Source of the DNA: Clostridiaceae bacterium | GTDB taxonomy: Bacteria > Bacillota > Clostridia > Lachnospirales > Lachnospiraceae | NCBI GenBank assembly: GCA_910575435.1 | Contig: CAJTGI010000012.1 | Span: 1 to 64,000 of the forward strand | DNA length: 64,000 nucleotides | Reading direction: 5' to 3' | In this document: positions 34,976 to 44,831 of the stretch, in pieces | How the letters are laid out: each line of letters starts with the position of its first letter | How positions within the stretch are numbered: the stretch's first letter is position 1 | Translations under genes and position numbers: made by a program | The notes under the pieces: model-generated | The model's input: the letters and a program-made list of their open reading frames with translations, nothing else | The model's database searches: none | What the model was told of the DNA's origin: nothing

Positions 34976-36020
34976 AAAGACGATTTTAAACATACTTTTT
35001 TTGCTGCTGGTATTTGGACTAACCATATATTATGTGTTTAAGGGAGAGGATATGGACGCCCTGTATGGGTATTTGAGGCAGTCCAAGGTGGAATACTGGA
35101 TTGTGGGAGTTGTTCTGGTGGTGCTGTTCATTCTCAGCGAATCGGTGATTATTTTTTACATGATGCGCTCGGTGGGACAGCCGGTGATACTGACCCATTG
35201 CTTTTTATATTCTTTTGTGGGATTTTTCTTCAGCGCGATTACCCCGTCAGCCACGGGAGGGCAGCCGGCCCAGCTGTACTTTATGAAGAAAGACCAGCTG
35301 TCTATGTCGGTGTCTACGCTGATTCTCATGGTGGTTACGATTACCTACAAGGCCGTTCTGGTGTTGATTGGCTTGCTGGTGATGATATTCCGCCCCAGAC
35401 AGATTATGGAATTTCTCGCACCTGTTATGGGCTGGTGCTATCTGGGAGTGGCGCTGAATGTGTTCTGCGTAACATTTATGATGATACTGGTATTTCATCC
35501 CACTCTGGCAGAGAATATTCTCATCGGGGGATTGAACCTGATTGGGAAAGTGGTGCATTTGAAGAAGGAGAAGCAGTGGCGGAAGAGGATTCATTCTTCT
35601 ATGGAAAAGTATCGGCATGTGGCGGATTATCTCAGGAAAAATAAGATGGTAATCACCAATGTGCTTCTGATTACCATTGTGCAGAGGTGCATGTGGTTCT
35701 TTATTACATACCTGGTCTATGTGTCCTTCTCGTTAGAGGGAGTGGGCCCGGTGGCAATCACCACCCTGCAGGGGATGATTTCCGTGTCCGTGGATATGCT
35801 TCCCCTTCCCGGGGGCATGGGGATTAGCGAGAATCTGTTCCTGAAAATATTCCGGCCGATTTGCGGCAAGGAATATGTGCTGCCCGTGATGGTGGTGAGC
35901 AGGGGGATTAGTTACTATACCCAGTTGATTATCAGCGCGCTGATGACTGGGGCGGCATACCTTACGATAGGAAAGGTGGCAACAGGAGTTGGGAGAAAAG
36001 GCGAGAGTCGGCGTGGATAG
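34965..36020 (+). CDS. Flippase-like/lysylphosphatidylglycerol synthase transmembrane-domain protein
   Basis: This 351-residue polytopic protein matches the UPF0104 family, the flippase domain of MprF-like proteins without the synthase part. It has about eight hydrophobic segments; family marks are FFFSAITPSATGGQPAQLYFMKKD and VSVDMLPLPGGMGISENLFLKIF. It probably moves a lipid or lipid-linked substrate across the membrane. The ATG at 34965 overlaps the PAP2 gene end by 11 bases, suggesting coupled translation; pssA follows 26 bases after the stop. Confidence 0.88.
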   Translation: MKNKKTILNILFLLLVFGLTIYYVFKGEDMDALYGYLRQSKVEYWIVGVVLVVLFILSESVIIFYMMRSVGQPVILTHCFLYSFVGFFFSAITPSATGGQPAQLYFMKKDQLSMSVSTLILMVVTITYKAVLVLIGLLVMIFRPRQIMEFLAPVMGWCYLGVALNVFCVTFMMILVFHPTLAENILIGGLNLIGKVVHLKKEKQWRKRIHSSMEKYRHVADYLRKNKMVITNVLLITIVQRCMWFFITYLVYVSFSLEGVGPVAITTLQGMISVSVDMLPLPGGMGISENLFLKIFRPICGKEYVLPVMVVSRGISYYTQLIISALMTGAAYLTIGKVATGVGRKGESRRG

Positions 36021-36046
36021 CCGATGGCGCAGGAATGAGGAGAGTA

Positions 36047-36760
36047 ATGGATAAGAAGAGTAGATTGATTGGATTTTATGACTATACGGTAGTGCTTACA
36101 TACATCGGGCTATCCATCTCGGTGATTGGCATGACCCAGGCGATTGACGGGAAGTTTCGCAGCGCCATCGTCTGCCTTGCATTGTCCGGGCTGTGCGATA
36201 TGTTTGATGGAAAGATTGCCAGGAGCAAGAAGAACCGCACGGAGGAGGAGAAGCTGTTCGGCATGCAGATCGATTCCCTCTGCGACATGGTATGCTTCGG
36301 GGTGTACCCCGCCATGATTTGCTGGCTCCTGGGGGTCAAGGGATTGCTGGGATGGGCGGTAATCTGCTTCTATTGCATCTGCTCCGTGATTCGCTTGGGG
36401 TTCTTTAACGTGCTGGAGACGAAGCGGCAGCGGGAGGAAGAGGGAGCCAATAAGTATTATCATGGACTGCCTATCACTTCCATGGCTATCGTGCTTCCCC
36501 TGGTGTTTATGATCCAGGTGTTTGTGAGCAATGCGGTGTTCATCTGCGCATTGTATCTGTCGCTGTTTGTGGTGGGGCTGCTGTTTATATTGGACTTCAA
36601 GCTGAAGAAGCCAAACAATATGATGCTTACGATTCTGGTGCTGGTGGTGGCAGTGGCCGTGGTGATTATGATACTGTTCTCCCAGTTCCATATTCCCAAA
36701 TGGAAGTTTCCAAATATTGGATTTTTCGACTGGCTCAGCAGAAGCGTGACGAAGCGATAA
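36047..36760 (+). CDS. pssA: CDP-diacylglycerol--serine O-phosphatidyltransferase
   Basis: PssA makes phosphatidylserine from CDP-diacylglycerol and serine. This 237-residue membrane enzyme has the CDP-alcohol phosphotransferase signature in DMFDGKIARSKKNRTEEEKLFGMQIDSLCDMVCFG (DG..AR, then G...D...D, about residues 46-80) and several hydrophobic segments. AGGAGAG before ATG 36047 is better than for the in-frame ATG at 36035. The decarboxylase gene psd follows, so the pair makes phosphatidylethanolamine. Confidence 0.94.
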   Translation: MDKKSRLIGFYDYTVVLTYIGLSISVIGMTQAIDGKFRSAIVCLALSGLCDMFDGKIARSKKNRTEEEKLFGMQIDSLCDMVCFGVYPAMICWLLGVKGLLGWAVICFYCICSVIRLGFFNVLETKRQREEEGANKYYHGLPITSMAIVLPLVFMIQVFVSNAVFICALYLSLFVVGLLFILDFKLKKPNNMMLTILVLVVAVAVVIMILFSQFHIPKWKFPNIGFFDWLSRSVTKR

Positions 36761-36890
36761 AGCAAAAGTCTTGTCAAGCTGGCATAAGATGCCGGTAAAA
36801 TAAGTGTTTCGCTTAGGAGAATGTAAGATTGGCATTTGCTATGCATGGACAGGCAGTGATTGGGGTTATAGAAAGGATAGGTATTTTTGT

Positions 36891-37760
36891 ATGAAGAGTA
36901 AGGACAGGCAGGGAAATGTGGTATCTGCCAACGAGGGGCAGGACAAGGTGATTCAGGCTTTGTATGGCACGGCCGCGGGCAGGCAGGCATTGAAGGTGCT
37001 TACCAATCCGCTGGTGTCCAGGCTGGGGGGACGGTTTTTTGACTCTAGGGCATCCGTTCCGCTGGTTTCGCCCTTTATCGATCGGAATCATATTGACATG
37101 GAGCAGTATGAGGAGGAGGATTACGAGAGTTACAATCATTTCTTCACCCGCCGGGTAAGGGAGGGGGAGAGGGAGTTTTCTATGGAGCCTCAGGTGCTGT
37201 GCGCGCCCTGCGATAGCAAGCTGACAGTGATTCCCATTACCCGGGAGGGAACCTTTGCCGTGAAGAATACGATTTATACCATGGACAGCCTTCTTCGCAG
37301 CGAGAGGCTGGCGGGAAAATACCAGGGGGGGACTTTGCTTATTTTCCGGCTGACGGTGGATGACTACCATCATTACTGTTACGTGGATGGCGGGAAAAAG
37401 ACCAGGAACTATCATATTCCCGGCGTGCTTCATACGGTAAATCCCGCCGCCAACGAGGAGTATCCCATTTACACGGAGAATGCCAGGGAGTTTTCTATCT
37501 TGCAGAGCGAGCATTTCGGCAAGGTGCTGATGATGGAAGTGGGCGCCCTGATGGTGGGAAGGATCGTGAACCACCACGAGGAGAAGGAAGTCAGCCGGGG
37601 GATGGAGAAGGGATATTTTGAATACGGCGGTTCTACGGTGATTCTGGCTTTCCAGCCGGGGCAGGTGGTGCTGCATCAGGATATTCTGGCGAATATGGCA
37701 GATGGCTTTGAGACCGTGGTGAGGATGGGCGAGGCCATCGGAAGGAAGAGGGAGCGTTAG
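36891..37760 (+). CDS. psd: Phosphatidylserine decarboxylase proenzyme
   Basis: Psd turns phosphatidylserine into phosphatidylethanolamine. The 289-residue proenzyme cuts itself at a Gly-Ser bond to make a pyruvoyl group; here the site is FEYGGSTVILAF (GGST in place of the common LGST). Other family marks are FFTRRVREGERE near the front, IFRLTVDDYHHYCYVDGG and VGALMVGRIVNHH. AAAGGA lies upstream of ATG 36891; a longer frame from 36804 adds unlikely residues. The next gene starts on the base after its stop codon. Confidence 0.95.
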   Translation: MKSKDRQGNVVSANEGQDKVIQALYGTAAGRQALKVLTNPLVSRLGGRFFDSRASVPLVSPFIDRNHIDMEQYEEEDYESYNHFFTRRVREGEREFSMEPQVLCAPCDSKLTVIPITREGTFAVKNTIYTMDSLLRSERLAGKYQGGTLLIFRLTVDDYHHYCYVDGGKKTRNYHIPGVLHTVNPAANEEYPIYTENAREFSILQSEHFGKVLMMEVGALMVGRIVNHHEEKEVSRGMEKGYFEYGGSTVILAFQPGQVVLHQDILANMADGFETVVRMGEAIGRKRER

Positions 37761-39164
37761 ATGAATACGCCGATTATTGATTTTGTGAGGGAATATCGAA
37801 AGAGAGAAGGAACGAGATTTCACATGCCCGGCCATAAAGGGCATGTGTTTTTTGGATGGGAGCCTTTTGACATCACGGAGATACCCGGTGCGGACGTGCT
37901 CCACCAGGGGCGGGGGATTATCTGGGAGAGCGAGGAAAATGCCGCCGTGCTATTTGGTACAGGACAGACGTTTTATACCACGGAGGGTTCCAGCCACTGC
38001 ATCAAGGCCATGCTGGCGGCGCTATGCATGGAGCGGGGAGTCTGGGACAGGAAAGGCGAGGATGAGGGCCGAGAGAGGAAGGGCTGGGAAAATGAAGGCA
38101 GGAGGCCTTGGCTGCTCGCCGCCAGGAATGTCCACCGCAGCATGGTGGATGCCTGCGCCCTGCTGGACTTAGACGTGGAGTTCCTCTGGGGGGAGAGTTC
38201 CGAAAGTTTGTGCAGTCATGTGATTTCTGCGGAACAGCTGGAGGAGGCCCTTGACCGGCACGGAGAGAGGCCTCTGGCAGTGTATGTGACCTCGCCGGAT
38301 TATCTGGGGCAGATGGCGGATATCCCGGCCCTCTCCCGCATCTGCCATCGGGAGGGGATTCCCCTGGTGGTGGACAATGCCCATGGAGCCTATCTCCATT
38401 TTCTGGAAGAAAGATGCCATCCTATGGATCTGGGTGCCGCCATGTGCTGTGATTCTGCCCACAAGACTTTGCCGGCGCTGACAGGTGCCGCCTATCTCCA
38501 TGTGCATCCCGAGCATGGACAGCGTTTTCTGCCCTATGCGAGGCAGGCCATGCTGCTCTTTGGCTCCACTAGCCCCTCCTATCTTACCTTGCAGTCTCTG
38601 GATTACTGCAATGCCTATCTAGCCGCAGATTACGAGAAGCGGCTGGAAGAGACATTGGAGCGGGTGGAGGAGTGGAAGAGGATGTTTGGGGAGGCAGGGG
38701 GGAGGGTGCTGCCCTCCGAGCCACTAAAAATCGTCCTTGACACGGCTGGCCTTGGCTATCAGGGAGATGAGATTGGGGCGGAACTGCGGGAGTATGACAT
38801 AGAATGCGAGTATGAGGATCAGGCATTCGTGGTGCTTATGGTTACGCCGGAAAATACGGGCAGGGATTGGGCGCGTCTGCATGAATGGGGGAAGAATACC
38901 CAGATGTTGCGGCAGTCCCGGGAAGGGATTCCGAGGGCGATGCCGGAACGGCTTCGGTCCAAGCGGGTGATGAGCATTCGTCAGGCGGCGTTTGCTAAGA
39001 GCGAGATGATTCCTGTGAGCCGGGCAGCGGGACGGGTGTGTGCCGTCCAGACAGTGTCCTGTCCGCCGGCGGTACCCATCGCCATCTGCGGGGAGGAGAT
39101 TACTCAGGCCATGGTGGGGGAATTTAAGAAATTTGGCATAAAAGAGGTTTCTGTGGTCTTGTAA
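37761..39164 (+). CDS. Orn/Lys/Arg decarboxylase family PLP enzyme
   Basis: This 467-residue protein belongs to the fold-type I PLP-dependent Orn/Lys/Arg decarboxylase family. It begins like the short Firmicutes forms (SpeA/YaaO type): RFHMPGHKGHVFF, then FYTTEGSSHCIKAML. The PLP lysine is in CDSAHKTLPALTGAAYLH (about residue 236), with VVDNAHGAYLHF before it. The C-terminal domain is smaller than in inducible E. coli enzymes. Substrate could be lysine, arginine or ornithine. It directly abuts psd, although no metabolic link is clear. Confidence 0.9.
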   Translation: MNTPIIDFVREYRKREGTRFHMPGHKGHVFFGWEPFDITEIPGADVLHQGRGIIWESEENAAVLFGTGQTFYTTEGSSHCIKAMLAALCMERGVWDRKGEDEGRERKGWENEGRRPWLLAARNVHRSMVDACALLDLDVEFLWGESSESLCSHVISAEQLEEALDRHGERPLAVYVTSPDYLGQMADIPALSRICHREGIPLVVDNAHGAYLHFLEERCHPMDLGAAMCCDSAHKTLPALTGAAYLHVHPEHGQRFLPYARQAMLLFGSTSPSYLTLQSLDYCNAYLAADYEKRLEETLERVEEWKRMFGEAGGRVLPSEPLKIVLDTAGLGYQGDEIGAELREYDIECEYEDQAFVVLMVTPENTGRDWARLHEWGKNTQMLRQSREGIPRAMPERLRSKRVMSIRQAAFAKSEMIPVSRAAGRVCAVQTVSCPPAVPIAICGEEITQAMVGEFKKFGIKEVSVVL

Positions 39165-39235
39165 TGTAAAAATCCTTTTGCTATACTCATAAGATAGAAT
39201 CGCAACAACTTGTGCAGAGATGGGAGAGGATCACT

Positions 39236-40306
39236 ATGGGGATAGTCAGAGAGCCTTTTGGGGTGAATAAGAAGGGTGAGGAAGTTACTAAGTATACCTT
39301 GGAGAATCATAACGGCATGAAGGTGGCCCTGCTGGATTTGGGTGCTGTCATTGCGGAGATTTGGGTGCGGGACAGGCAGGGCGTGATGGAGGATGTGGTG
39401 CTGGGGTATGACAATGTCCCGGCATATGAAGAGAATAAGCCCGCCTTCGGAGCAATCATAGGCAGATGTGCCAACAGGATATCGGATGGCCGCTTTACAT
39501 TGAATGGGAAAGAGTATGTGCTGGAGCAGAACGAGTTTACCAACTGCCTTCACAGCGGCACCAACCGTTTTGAGCATCAGATGTATCAGGCGGAATGTAC
39601 CGAGGGTGAGGCGGAAGCTTCGGTATCCTTCACTCGGGTGAGCCGGGATATGGAGCAGGGCTTTCCTGGCAATGCCACCATTGTCATTACATATACCCTG
39701 AATGATGCGGATGAGTTGATGATAGAATATTATGCGGTCTGCGATGAAGATACCATCGTGAGCATGACCAACCATAATTACGTGAACCTGGGGCCCGGAG
39801 GCCACCGCAACCCTAGCGTGCTGGAGCAGGAATTGCAGATTTTTGCAGATGAATATACGCCTATCGGGGAGTATCTTCTCCCCACCGGGGAAATTCGCCC
39901 GGTGGAGGGGACGGCTCTGGACTTTCGGGAGATGCACCAGATTGGAAAATATATTGGCGCGCCGGAGGCGGGAGATCGGATTGTGGATGGCTATGATTTT
40001 AATTACGTGCTCCGGAAAGGGGAGGACGGCATCAGAAAGGCGGCAGTCTATCAGGATAACAAGACGGGCAGACGCATGGAAGTTTATACGGACTACCCGG
40101 CGCTGCAGTTCTATTCTTCCACCCAGCTGGATGATGCAGGGGGAAAGGATGGGATGCACTATGGATTGTTCGGTGGCGTATGCCTGGAGACGCAGCATTT
40201 CCCCAATGCGGTGAACCGCCCGGAATTTCCCGATGTGGTTCTGCGTGCCGGAGAGGAGTACGAGGGCACAGCGATTTTCCGCTTCGGACTGCTGGAGGAA
40301 GAATAG
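39236..40306 (+). CDS. galM: Aldose 1-epimerase
   Basis: This 356-residue enzyme interconverts alpha and beta anomers of galactose or glucose. Galactose mutarotase landmarks are AIIGRCANRISDGRFTLNGKEY, HSGTNRFEHQMY, TNHNYVNLGPGG (catalytic His region), VDGYDFNYVL and GVCLETQHFPNAVNRPEFP (catalytic Glu region). GGAGAGG precedes the ATG at 39236. A gap of 71 bases separates it from the previous gene. It fits a sugar-fermenting host. Confidence 0.95.
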   Translation: MGIVREPFGVNKKGEEVTKYTLENHNGMKVALLDLGAVIAEIWVRDRQGVMEDVVLGYDNVPAYEENKPAFGAIIGRCANRISDGRFTLNGKEYVLEQNEFTNCLHSGTNRFEHQMYQAECTEGEAEASVSFTRVSRDMEQGFPGNATIVITYTLNDADELMIEYYAVCDEDTIVSMTNHNYVNLGPGGHRNPSVLEQELQIFADEYTPIGEYLLPTGEIRPVEGTALDFREMHQIGKYIGAPEAGDRIVDGYDFNYVLRKGEDGIRKAAVYQDNKTGRRMEVYTDYPALQFYSSTQLDDAGGKDGMHYGLFGGVCLETQHFPNAVNRPEFPDVVLRAGEEYEGTAIFRFGLLEEE

Positions 40307-40345
40307 GTTGATTCACAAGAATAGGCAGATGGGAGGAGGAATCCT

Positions 40346-41365
40346 ATGAAAAATGTTGTTTTGGTGGTAGATGACAATGCGGCGAACATCTTTGCCCTGT
40401 CTACCATGCTGCGGCAAATGGGATTTGAAGTGGATGAGGCGACTTCGGGCGTAGAGGCAATCAACCTGTCATGCCATAAGAACTACCGATTGATTCTGAT
40501 GGATTACCTTATGCCTGAAATGGACGGGATTCAGGCGATACGGCAGATCCAGTTTATTATGAAGGGGCAGGAGTGCCCGGTGTTTATTGGACTTTCCGCT
40601 ACTTTAGACGAGGAAGTGACCGCCACGTTCCAGGAAGTGGGAGTGGATTTCCTGATGGAGAAGCCGGTGAGGGCGGTCAAATTGAAGGAGATGCTGGATC
40701 AGATTGGGATTTCCGTGATAGAGGAGGAAGAGGAAGGCCAGGACCAGGAGATTGATATGGCGAATGTCCTGTCGGAGATTGCAGGGCTGAATTATGAGAA
40801 GGGCATTGATCTTATGGCGGGCAGCGTGGACAATTATATGAAGGTTTTGAAAGTCTGCGTGGGAAATATCAGGGACAATGAAATGGCACTGGATTCTATG
40901 AGGGATACGGGGCAGATGCGGGGATTTGCCTTGCATTTCCACAGTCTCAAGGGGATTTTTCTCAATATTGGAGCAGATGAGATGGCAGGGCTGTCCAAGG
41001 CCTTGGAGCTGGCGGCAAAGGAGGAGCGAATAGATTACGTGGAGGGCAGCCTGGATGCTTATATGGAACAGGTGCGCCATTTTGCCGACCAGATTCGGGC
41101 GGCGTGGAATCATTACGCTTCCTATAAGAGCGACACGATTAGGGGCGGGGAAGTTTCCGGGTCAGAATTTGCCTGTCAGCTGGCAGAATTAAAGCAACAC
41201 ATAGAGGATTTTGAATATATTGAAATAACAGAATTGCTGGATCAGATGTTGGCAGGCTGCCGTGATGAATTGCGGGAGGGGCTGGAGGAGATTTCCTGCG
41301 CCATCCAGGCATTCGACTATGATCTGGCATTGGAGGCATGGGAGCGTCTTGATAGCTCGCTTTGA
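40346..41365 (+). CDS. Response regulator receiver joined to an HPt domain
   Basis: This 339-residue protein has an N-terminal receiver domain (VVDDNAANIFALSTMLRQMGF; phospho-acceptor Asp53 in LMDYLMPEMDG; Lys106 in MEKP), an acidic linker (EEEEEGQDQEID), then an HPt domain with the phospho-accepting His199 in FHSLKGIFLNIGA. The last ~80 residues are helical with no DNA-binding domain. This is a phosphorelay intermediate, normally paired with a hybrid kinase, but no kinase is nearby. AGGAGGAA precedes the ATG. Confidence 0.9.
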   Translation: MKNVVLVVDDNAANIFALSTMLRQMGFEVDEATSGVEAINLSCHKNYRLILMDYLMPEMDGIQAIRQIQFIMKGQECPVFIGLSATLDEEVTATFQEVGVDFLMEKPVRAVKLKEMLDQIGISVIEEEEEGQDQEIDMANVLSEIAGLNYEKGIDLMAGSVDNYMKVLKVCVGNIRDNEMALDSMRDTGQMRGFALHFHSLKGIFLNIGADEMAGLSKALELAAKEERIDYVEGSLDAYMEQVRHFADQIRAAWNHYASYKSDTIRGGEVSGSEFACQLAELKQHIEDFEYIEITELLDQMLAGCRDELREGLEEISCAIQAFDYDLALEAWERLDSSL

Positions 41366-41395
41366 TGCTGCCAGAAAGATAACAGGAGGCTGATG

Positions 41396-41848
41396 ATGAA
41401 CGTTTTCAGAAAGTGCCTGGAAAGGCAGATGGGAATTGGAAAATATCACAAATATATCGAGACATGCAGAGGCAGTTTTTCCAAGGAGGGAGTTGCCCAG
41501 TTTGCCAACAATAGCAAGCCGATTTATGACGACATGTACGAACTGCTAAAGAGGGAGAACCAGGTGGACATCACGGAGCGGCTGAGCGACATGCTCAGCA
41601 CCCTGAAGACGGCATTTCGCATTACCAGGTACTTTGTGCTGGTATTTCTCGCCTATGTTGCGGGTAATGTTGCCTTGATTTCCATGGAACTGGACTATGG
41701 AGTTACCTGCGTCAGCATTTTGCTGATGGGAATCTGTTTTCTGTATAAGCTGGTGGAGTTTGTCTGCAATAAATATTGCGTGATGGATGCCTACCTATTT
41801 ATGATATACAAATCCGTGCTGGAAAAGATAGCCAAGGAGAGCCTGTAA
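41396..41848 (+). CDS. Membrane protein of unknown function
   Basis: A 150-residue protein: a charged N-terminal half (RKCLERQMGIGKYHKYIETCRGSFSKEGVAQF) and two hydrophobic segments (YFVLVFLAYVAGNVALISM and GVTCVSILLMGICFLYKLVEFV). AGGAGG at 41384-41389 favours ATG 41396. It follows the receiver-HPt gene by 30 bases and may be co-transcribed with it, making a sensory role conceivable but unproven. Confidence 0.65.
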   Translation: MNVFRKCLERQMGIGKYHKYIETCRGSFSKEGVAQFANNSKPIYDDMYELLKRENQVDITERLSDMLSTLKTAFRITRYFVLVFLAYVAGNVALISMELDYGVTCVSILLMGICFLYKLVEFVCNKYCVMDAYLFMIYKSVLEKIAKESL

Positions 41849-41849
41849 A

Positions 41850-42656
41850 TTAAATGAGTCCCAAGTGCTTCATGGCCTTGCGGATGCCATCCTTTTCCAC
41901 GGTGTCAGTAACATAGTCAACGGCAGGGAGGATTTCTTTGGAACAGTTTCCCATGGCAATGCTGTAGCCGGCGTATTCTAGCATGGGCAGGTCGTTGGTG
42001 CTGTCCCCGATGGCGATGGTATCCTCGTGGGGAATCTGGAAGTATTCTTCCAGAAAGCGTATGCCGCTTGCCTTAGAGCATCCCTGAGGTACGATTTCAT
42101 AAAAACCCTTGCCTCTGTCGATAAAGGTAAGGCTTTTTTCATATTTCAGCCGGAAGGTATCAAAGTCGTGGGACTCTCCCAGGCAGATGCAGAATTTATC
42201 AAAGTCCAAATCCTTGGATGCTTCCGGGGATATGCTTTGAAAGGAATCGGGGATGAGTGCTCTGTGTTCTTCCTGAAAGATGCGGATGCGGGTGCGGTAG
42301 GGGGCAGTGCTATAGTAGATGGAGGTGGGGCCTTCCAGCAGCCATTCCAGGCAGCAGGTCTCCATGTCCGCTATGATGGCATTTCCCAGGTCGTATTCTA
42401 TGTGCCTGGCGAAGAGTTCCTCCCCTCGGTAGAGGATGTGGGTGCCGCATCCGCATACATAGCCGTCGAAGGGAAGCGCCTGAATGGCTGGGTCTATTTC
42501 GGCGTAGGAACGTCCGGTGTTCACAAAGCACAAGTGCCCGTCATCCTGGAGCTGCTGGATGGTGTGGATGCAGCTCTGGGGGATATAGCGGTCGCTGTGG
42601 CGGGTGCCTTCTGTGATGATGGTTCCGTCAATATCAAAGAAAATAAGTTTTTTCAT
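41850..42656 (-). CDS. Cof-type HAD-superfamily phosphatase
   Basis: This 268-residue protein has the HAD motifs: I, IFFDIDGTI at the start with the nucleophile Asp; II, FVNTGRS; III/IV, GKGFYEI, then IAIGDSTNDLPMLEYAG. The large cap between residues 85 and 190 places it in the Cof (type IIB) group that acts on sugar phosphates, nucleotides or flavin mononucleotide. It reads opposite to its neighbours and its stop lies one base from the end of the convergent gene. CAGGAGAA supports the ATG at 42656. Confidence 0.92.
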   Translation of the reverse strand: MKKLIFFDIDGTIITEGTRHSDRYIPQSCIHTIQQLQDDGHLCFVNTGRSYAEIDPAIQALPFDGYVCGCGTHILYRGEELFARHIEYDLGNAIIADMETCCLEWLLEGPTSIYYSTAPYRTRIRIFQEEHRALIPDSFQSISPEASKDLDFDKFCICLGESHDFDTFRLKYEKSLTFIDRGKGFYEIVPQGCSKASGIRFLEEYFQIPHEDTIAIGDSTNDLPMLEYAGYSIAMGNCSKEILPAVDYVTDTVEKDGIRKAMKHLGLI

Positions 42657-42803
42657 GATGCAAGTTCTCCTGTAGGTTTGCAGTGTATCATTATTTGCAG
42701 CCATTCGGTTCCATCACGGGATAGACTGAATGTGCTGTTTTTGTAATGATAGACAGTATCATAGCGCAATCGGGAAGGGCTTGCAAGAGAAATGGGGAGT
42801 GAA

Positions 42804-44714
42804 ATGAGAGATTTTTTGCCAATTTGCAGGGAGGATATGGAAAAGCGGGGCTGGGAAGAAGTTGATTTTGCCTACGTGTGCGGGGATGCCTATGTGGATC
42901 ATCCCTCTTTTGGCATGGCAATTATTACCAGGGTGCTGGAGGCGCATGGATATCGCATTGGCATCATATCTCAGCCGGACTGGAAGCGGGAGGAGAGCGT
43001 TCAGGTCTTCGGGCGGCCCAGGCTTGGGTTTCTGGTGTCGGGGGGCAACATGGATTCCATGGTGAACCATTACACCGTATCCAAGAAGAGGCGGGGACAT
43101 GATGCCTATACCCCGGGGGGCCAGGCCGGGCGGCGGCCGGATTATGCCACGGTGGTATATTGCAACTTGATTCGCAAGGTGTACAAGCAGGTGCCTATTA
43201 TCATTGGCGGCATCGAGGCAAGCCTGCGGCGGCTGGCTCATTATGACTATTGGTCCGATTCTCTGAAACGCTCTATTCTCATGGATTCCCAGGCGGACAT
43301 CCTCTCCTATGGCATGGGGGAACGCTCCATGGTGGAGTTGGCCGATGCCCTGGACAGCGGCATCCGGATTCAGGATATTACCTTCGTGCGGGGAACTGCC
43401 TACCGCGCGAAATCCTTGGAAAATGTCTATGATTATCTGGAACTGCCCTCCTATGAGGAGTCGGTGGCAGATCAAAAGGTACATGCTAAGAGTTTCTATA
43501 TCCAATACTGCAACACGGATCATATTACGGGAAAATGCCTGGCGGAATCCTACGGAAATCGGGGCTACGTGGTGCAGAATCCCCCGGCGGAACCCCTGAC
43601 GGAATTGGAGATGGACGATGTGTACCAGCTGCCCTACATGCGGGAGTACCATCCATCTTATCGGGCGGCGGGAGGAGTGCCTGCCCTGCAGGAGGTGAAG
43701 TTCAGCCTTGCCAGCAATCGGGGGTGCTTTGGAGGATGCAATTTCTGCGCCCTGACATTCCACCAGGGACGGGTCATCCAGGCCAGGAGCAGGGATTCCC
43801 TAGTGAGGGAGGCGGAGGAGATGACCAGGGATGCGGATTTCAAGGGATATATCCATGACGTAGGAGGCCCCACGGCTAATTTTCGCCATCCTGCCTGCGA
43901 GAAGCAGAAGAAGCATGGCGTATGCCAGAATAAGCAGTGCCTCTTTCCAAAGCCCTGCAAGAATCTGGTGGTGGATCACGGAGATTACCTGGATATCCTG
44001 AAAGCAATTCGGGAACTGCCTGGGGTGAAGAAAGTGTTTGTCCGTTCCGGCATTCGGTTCGACTACGTGATGGCAGACCGGGATGACCGCTTTTTGCGGG
44101 AGTTATGCAAATACCATATCAGCGGCCAGCTGCGGGTGGCGCCGGAACATATATCAGATGCGGTATTGGACAGGATGGGAAAGCCTGGGAATGAGGTGTA
44201 CCAGAAGTTTTTAAAGCGTTACCAGCGCATCAATCAGGGGGTTGGAAAAGAACAATTCGTGGTACCCTACCTCATGTCCTCCCACCCTGGTTCTACGTTG
44301 AAGGAAGCGGTGGAACTGGCAGAATATCTCAGGGATTTGGGGTATATGCCAGAGCAGGTGCAGGATTTTTACCCCACGCCTTCCACCATTTCTACCTGCA
44401 TGTACTATACGGGCCTGGATCCCCGCACCATGGAGCAGGTCTATGTGCCGAAGAATCCCCATGAGAAGGCGATGCAGCGAGCGTTGATTCAGTATAGGAA
44501 TCCCAGAAATTATGAATTGGTGAAAGAGGCACTTAAGAAGGCGGGCCGAGAGGATTTGATTGGATTTGGCGGCAAGTGCCTGATTGCCCCGAGGAAGGAA
44601 AAGTGGAGGGAGCGGGCATGGGAAGAAAAGAGAGGGGGAAAGAAAAGTGCCAATGGGAGAAAAAGCGATGGCAAACAGGGAAAAAAGTCTGCAAAACGTA
44701 TAAAACGGGGTTGA
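42804..44714 (+). CDS. YgiQ family radical SAM protein
   Basis: This 636-residue protein is a full-length YgiQ-type radical SAM enzyme of unknown reaction. It has the family N-terminus ([36 protein letters not shown]), a cobalamin-binding-like early domain, the radical SAM cluster in [20 protein letters not shown], and a second cysteine group in [23 protein letters not shown]. The end is very lysine-rich ([23 protein letters not shown]). GGGGAG just before 42804 favours it over ATG 42792. It is transcribed divergently from the HAD gene. Confidence 0.93.
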   Translation: MRDFLPICREDMEKRGWEEVDFAYVCGDAYVDHPSFGMAIITRVLEAHGYRIGIISQPDWKREESVQVFGRPRLGFLVSGGNMDSMVNHYTVSKKRRGHDAYTPGGQAGRRPDYATVVYCNLIRKVYKQVPIIIGGIEASLRRLAHYDYWSDSLKRSILMDSQADILSYGMGERSMVELADALDSGIRIQDITFVRGTAYRAKSLENVYDYLELPSYEESVADQKVHAKSFYIQYCNTDHITGKCLAESYGNRGYVVQNPPAEPLTELEMDDVYQLPYMREYHPSYRAAGGVPALQEVKFSLASNRGCFGGCNFCALTFHQGRVIQARSRDSLVREAEEMTRDADFKGYIHDVGGPTANFRHPACEKQKKHGVCQNKQCLFPKPCKNLVVDHGDYLDILKAIRELPGVKKVFVRSGIRFDYVMADRDDRFLRELCKYHISGQLRVAPEHISDAVLDRMGKPGNEVYQKFLKRYQRINQGVGKEQFVVPYLMSSHPGSTLKEAVELAEYLRDLGYMPEQVQDFYPTPSTISTCMYYTGLDPRTMEQVYVPKNPHEKAMQRALIQYRNPRNYELVKEALKKAGREDLIGFGGKCLIAPRKEKWRERAWEEKRGGKKSANGRKSDGKQGKKSAKRIKRG

Positions 44715-44753
44715 TTTTTGCGGCAAAAGGACGATATACTATATGAAGTGAAA

Positions 44754-44789
44754 GCATTGTTGCTGTGAATATATGAATAGCAACAATGC
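44754..44789. repeat. Dispersed repeat family B, palindromic copy
   Basis: GCATTGTTGCT (44754-44764) pairs perfectly with AGCAACAATGC (44779-44789) around GTGAATATATGAAT. It shares CTGTGAATA with the family B cores elsewhere. Confidence 0.65.
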
Positions 44790-44831
44790 AGTGTGTGTGG
44801 ATGAACATAGAAGGATAGGAGTGTGAGAGAT

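Noticed and set aside
36813-37904. Minus-strand open frame (363 codons) opposite psd
   Set aside because: Shadow frame; the + strand protein has the Psd cleavage site and conserved motifs.
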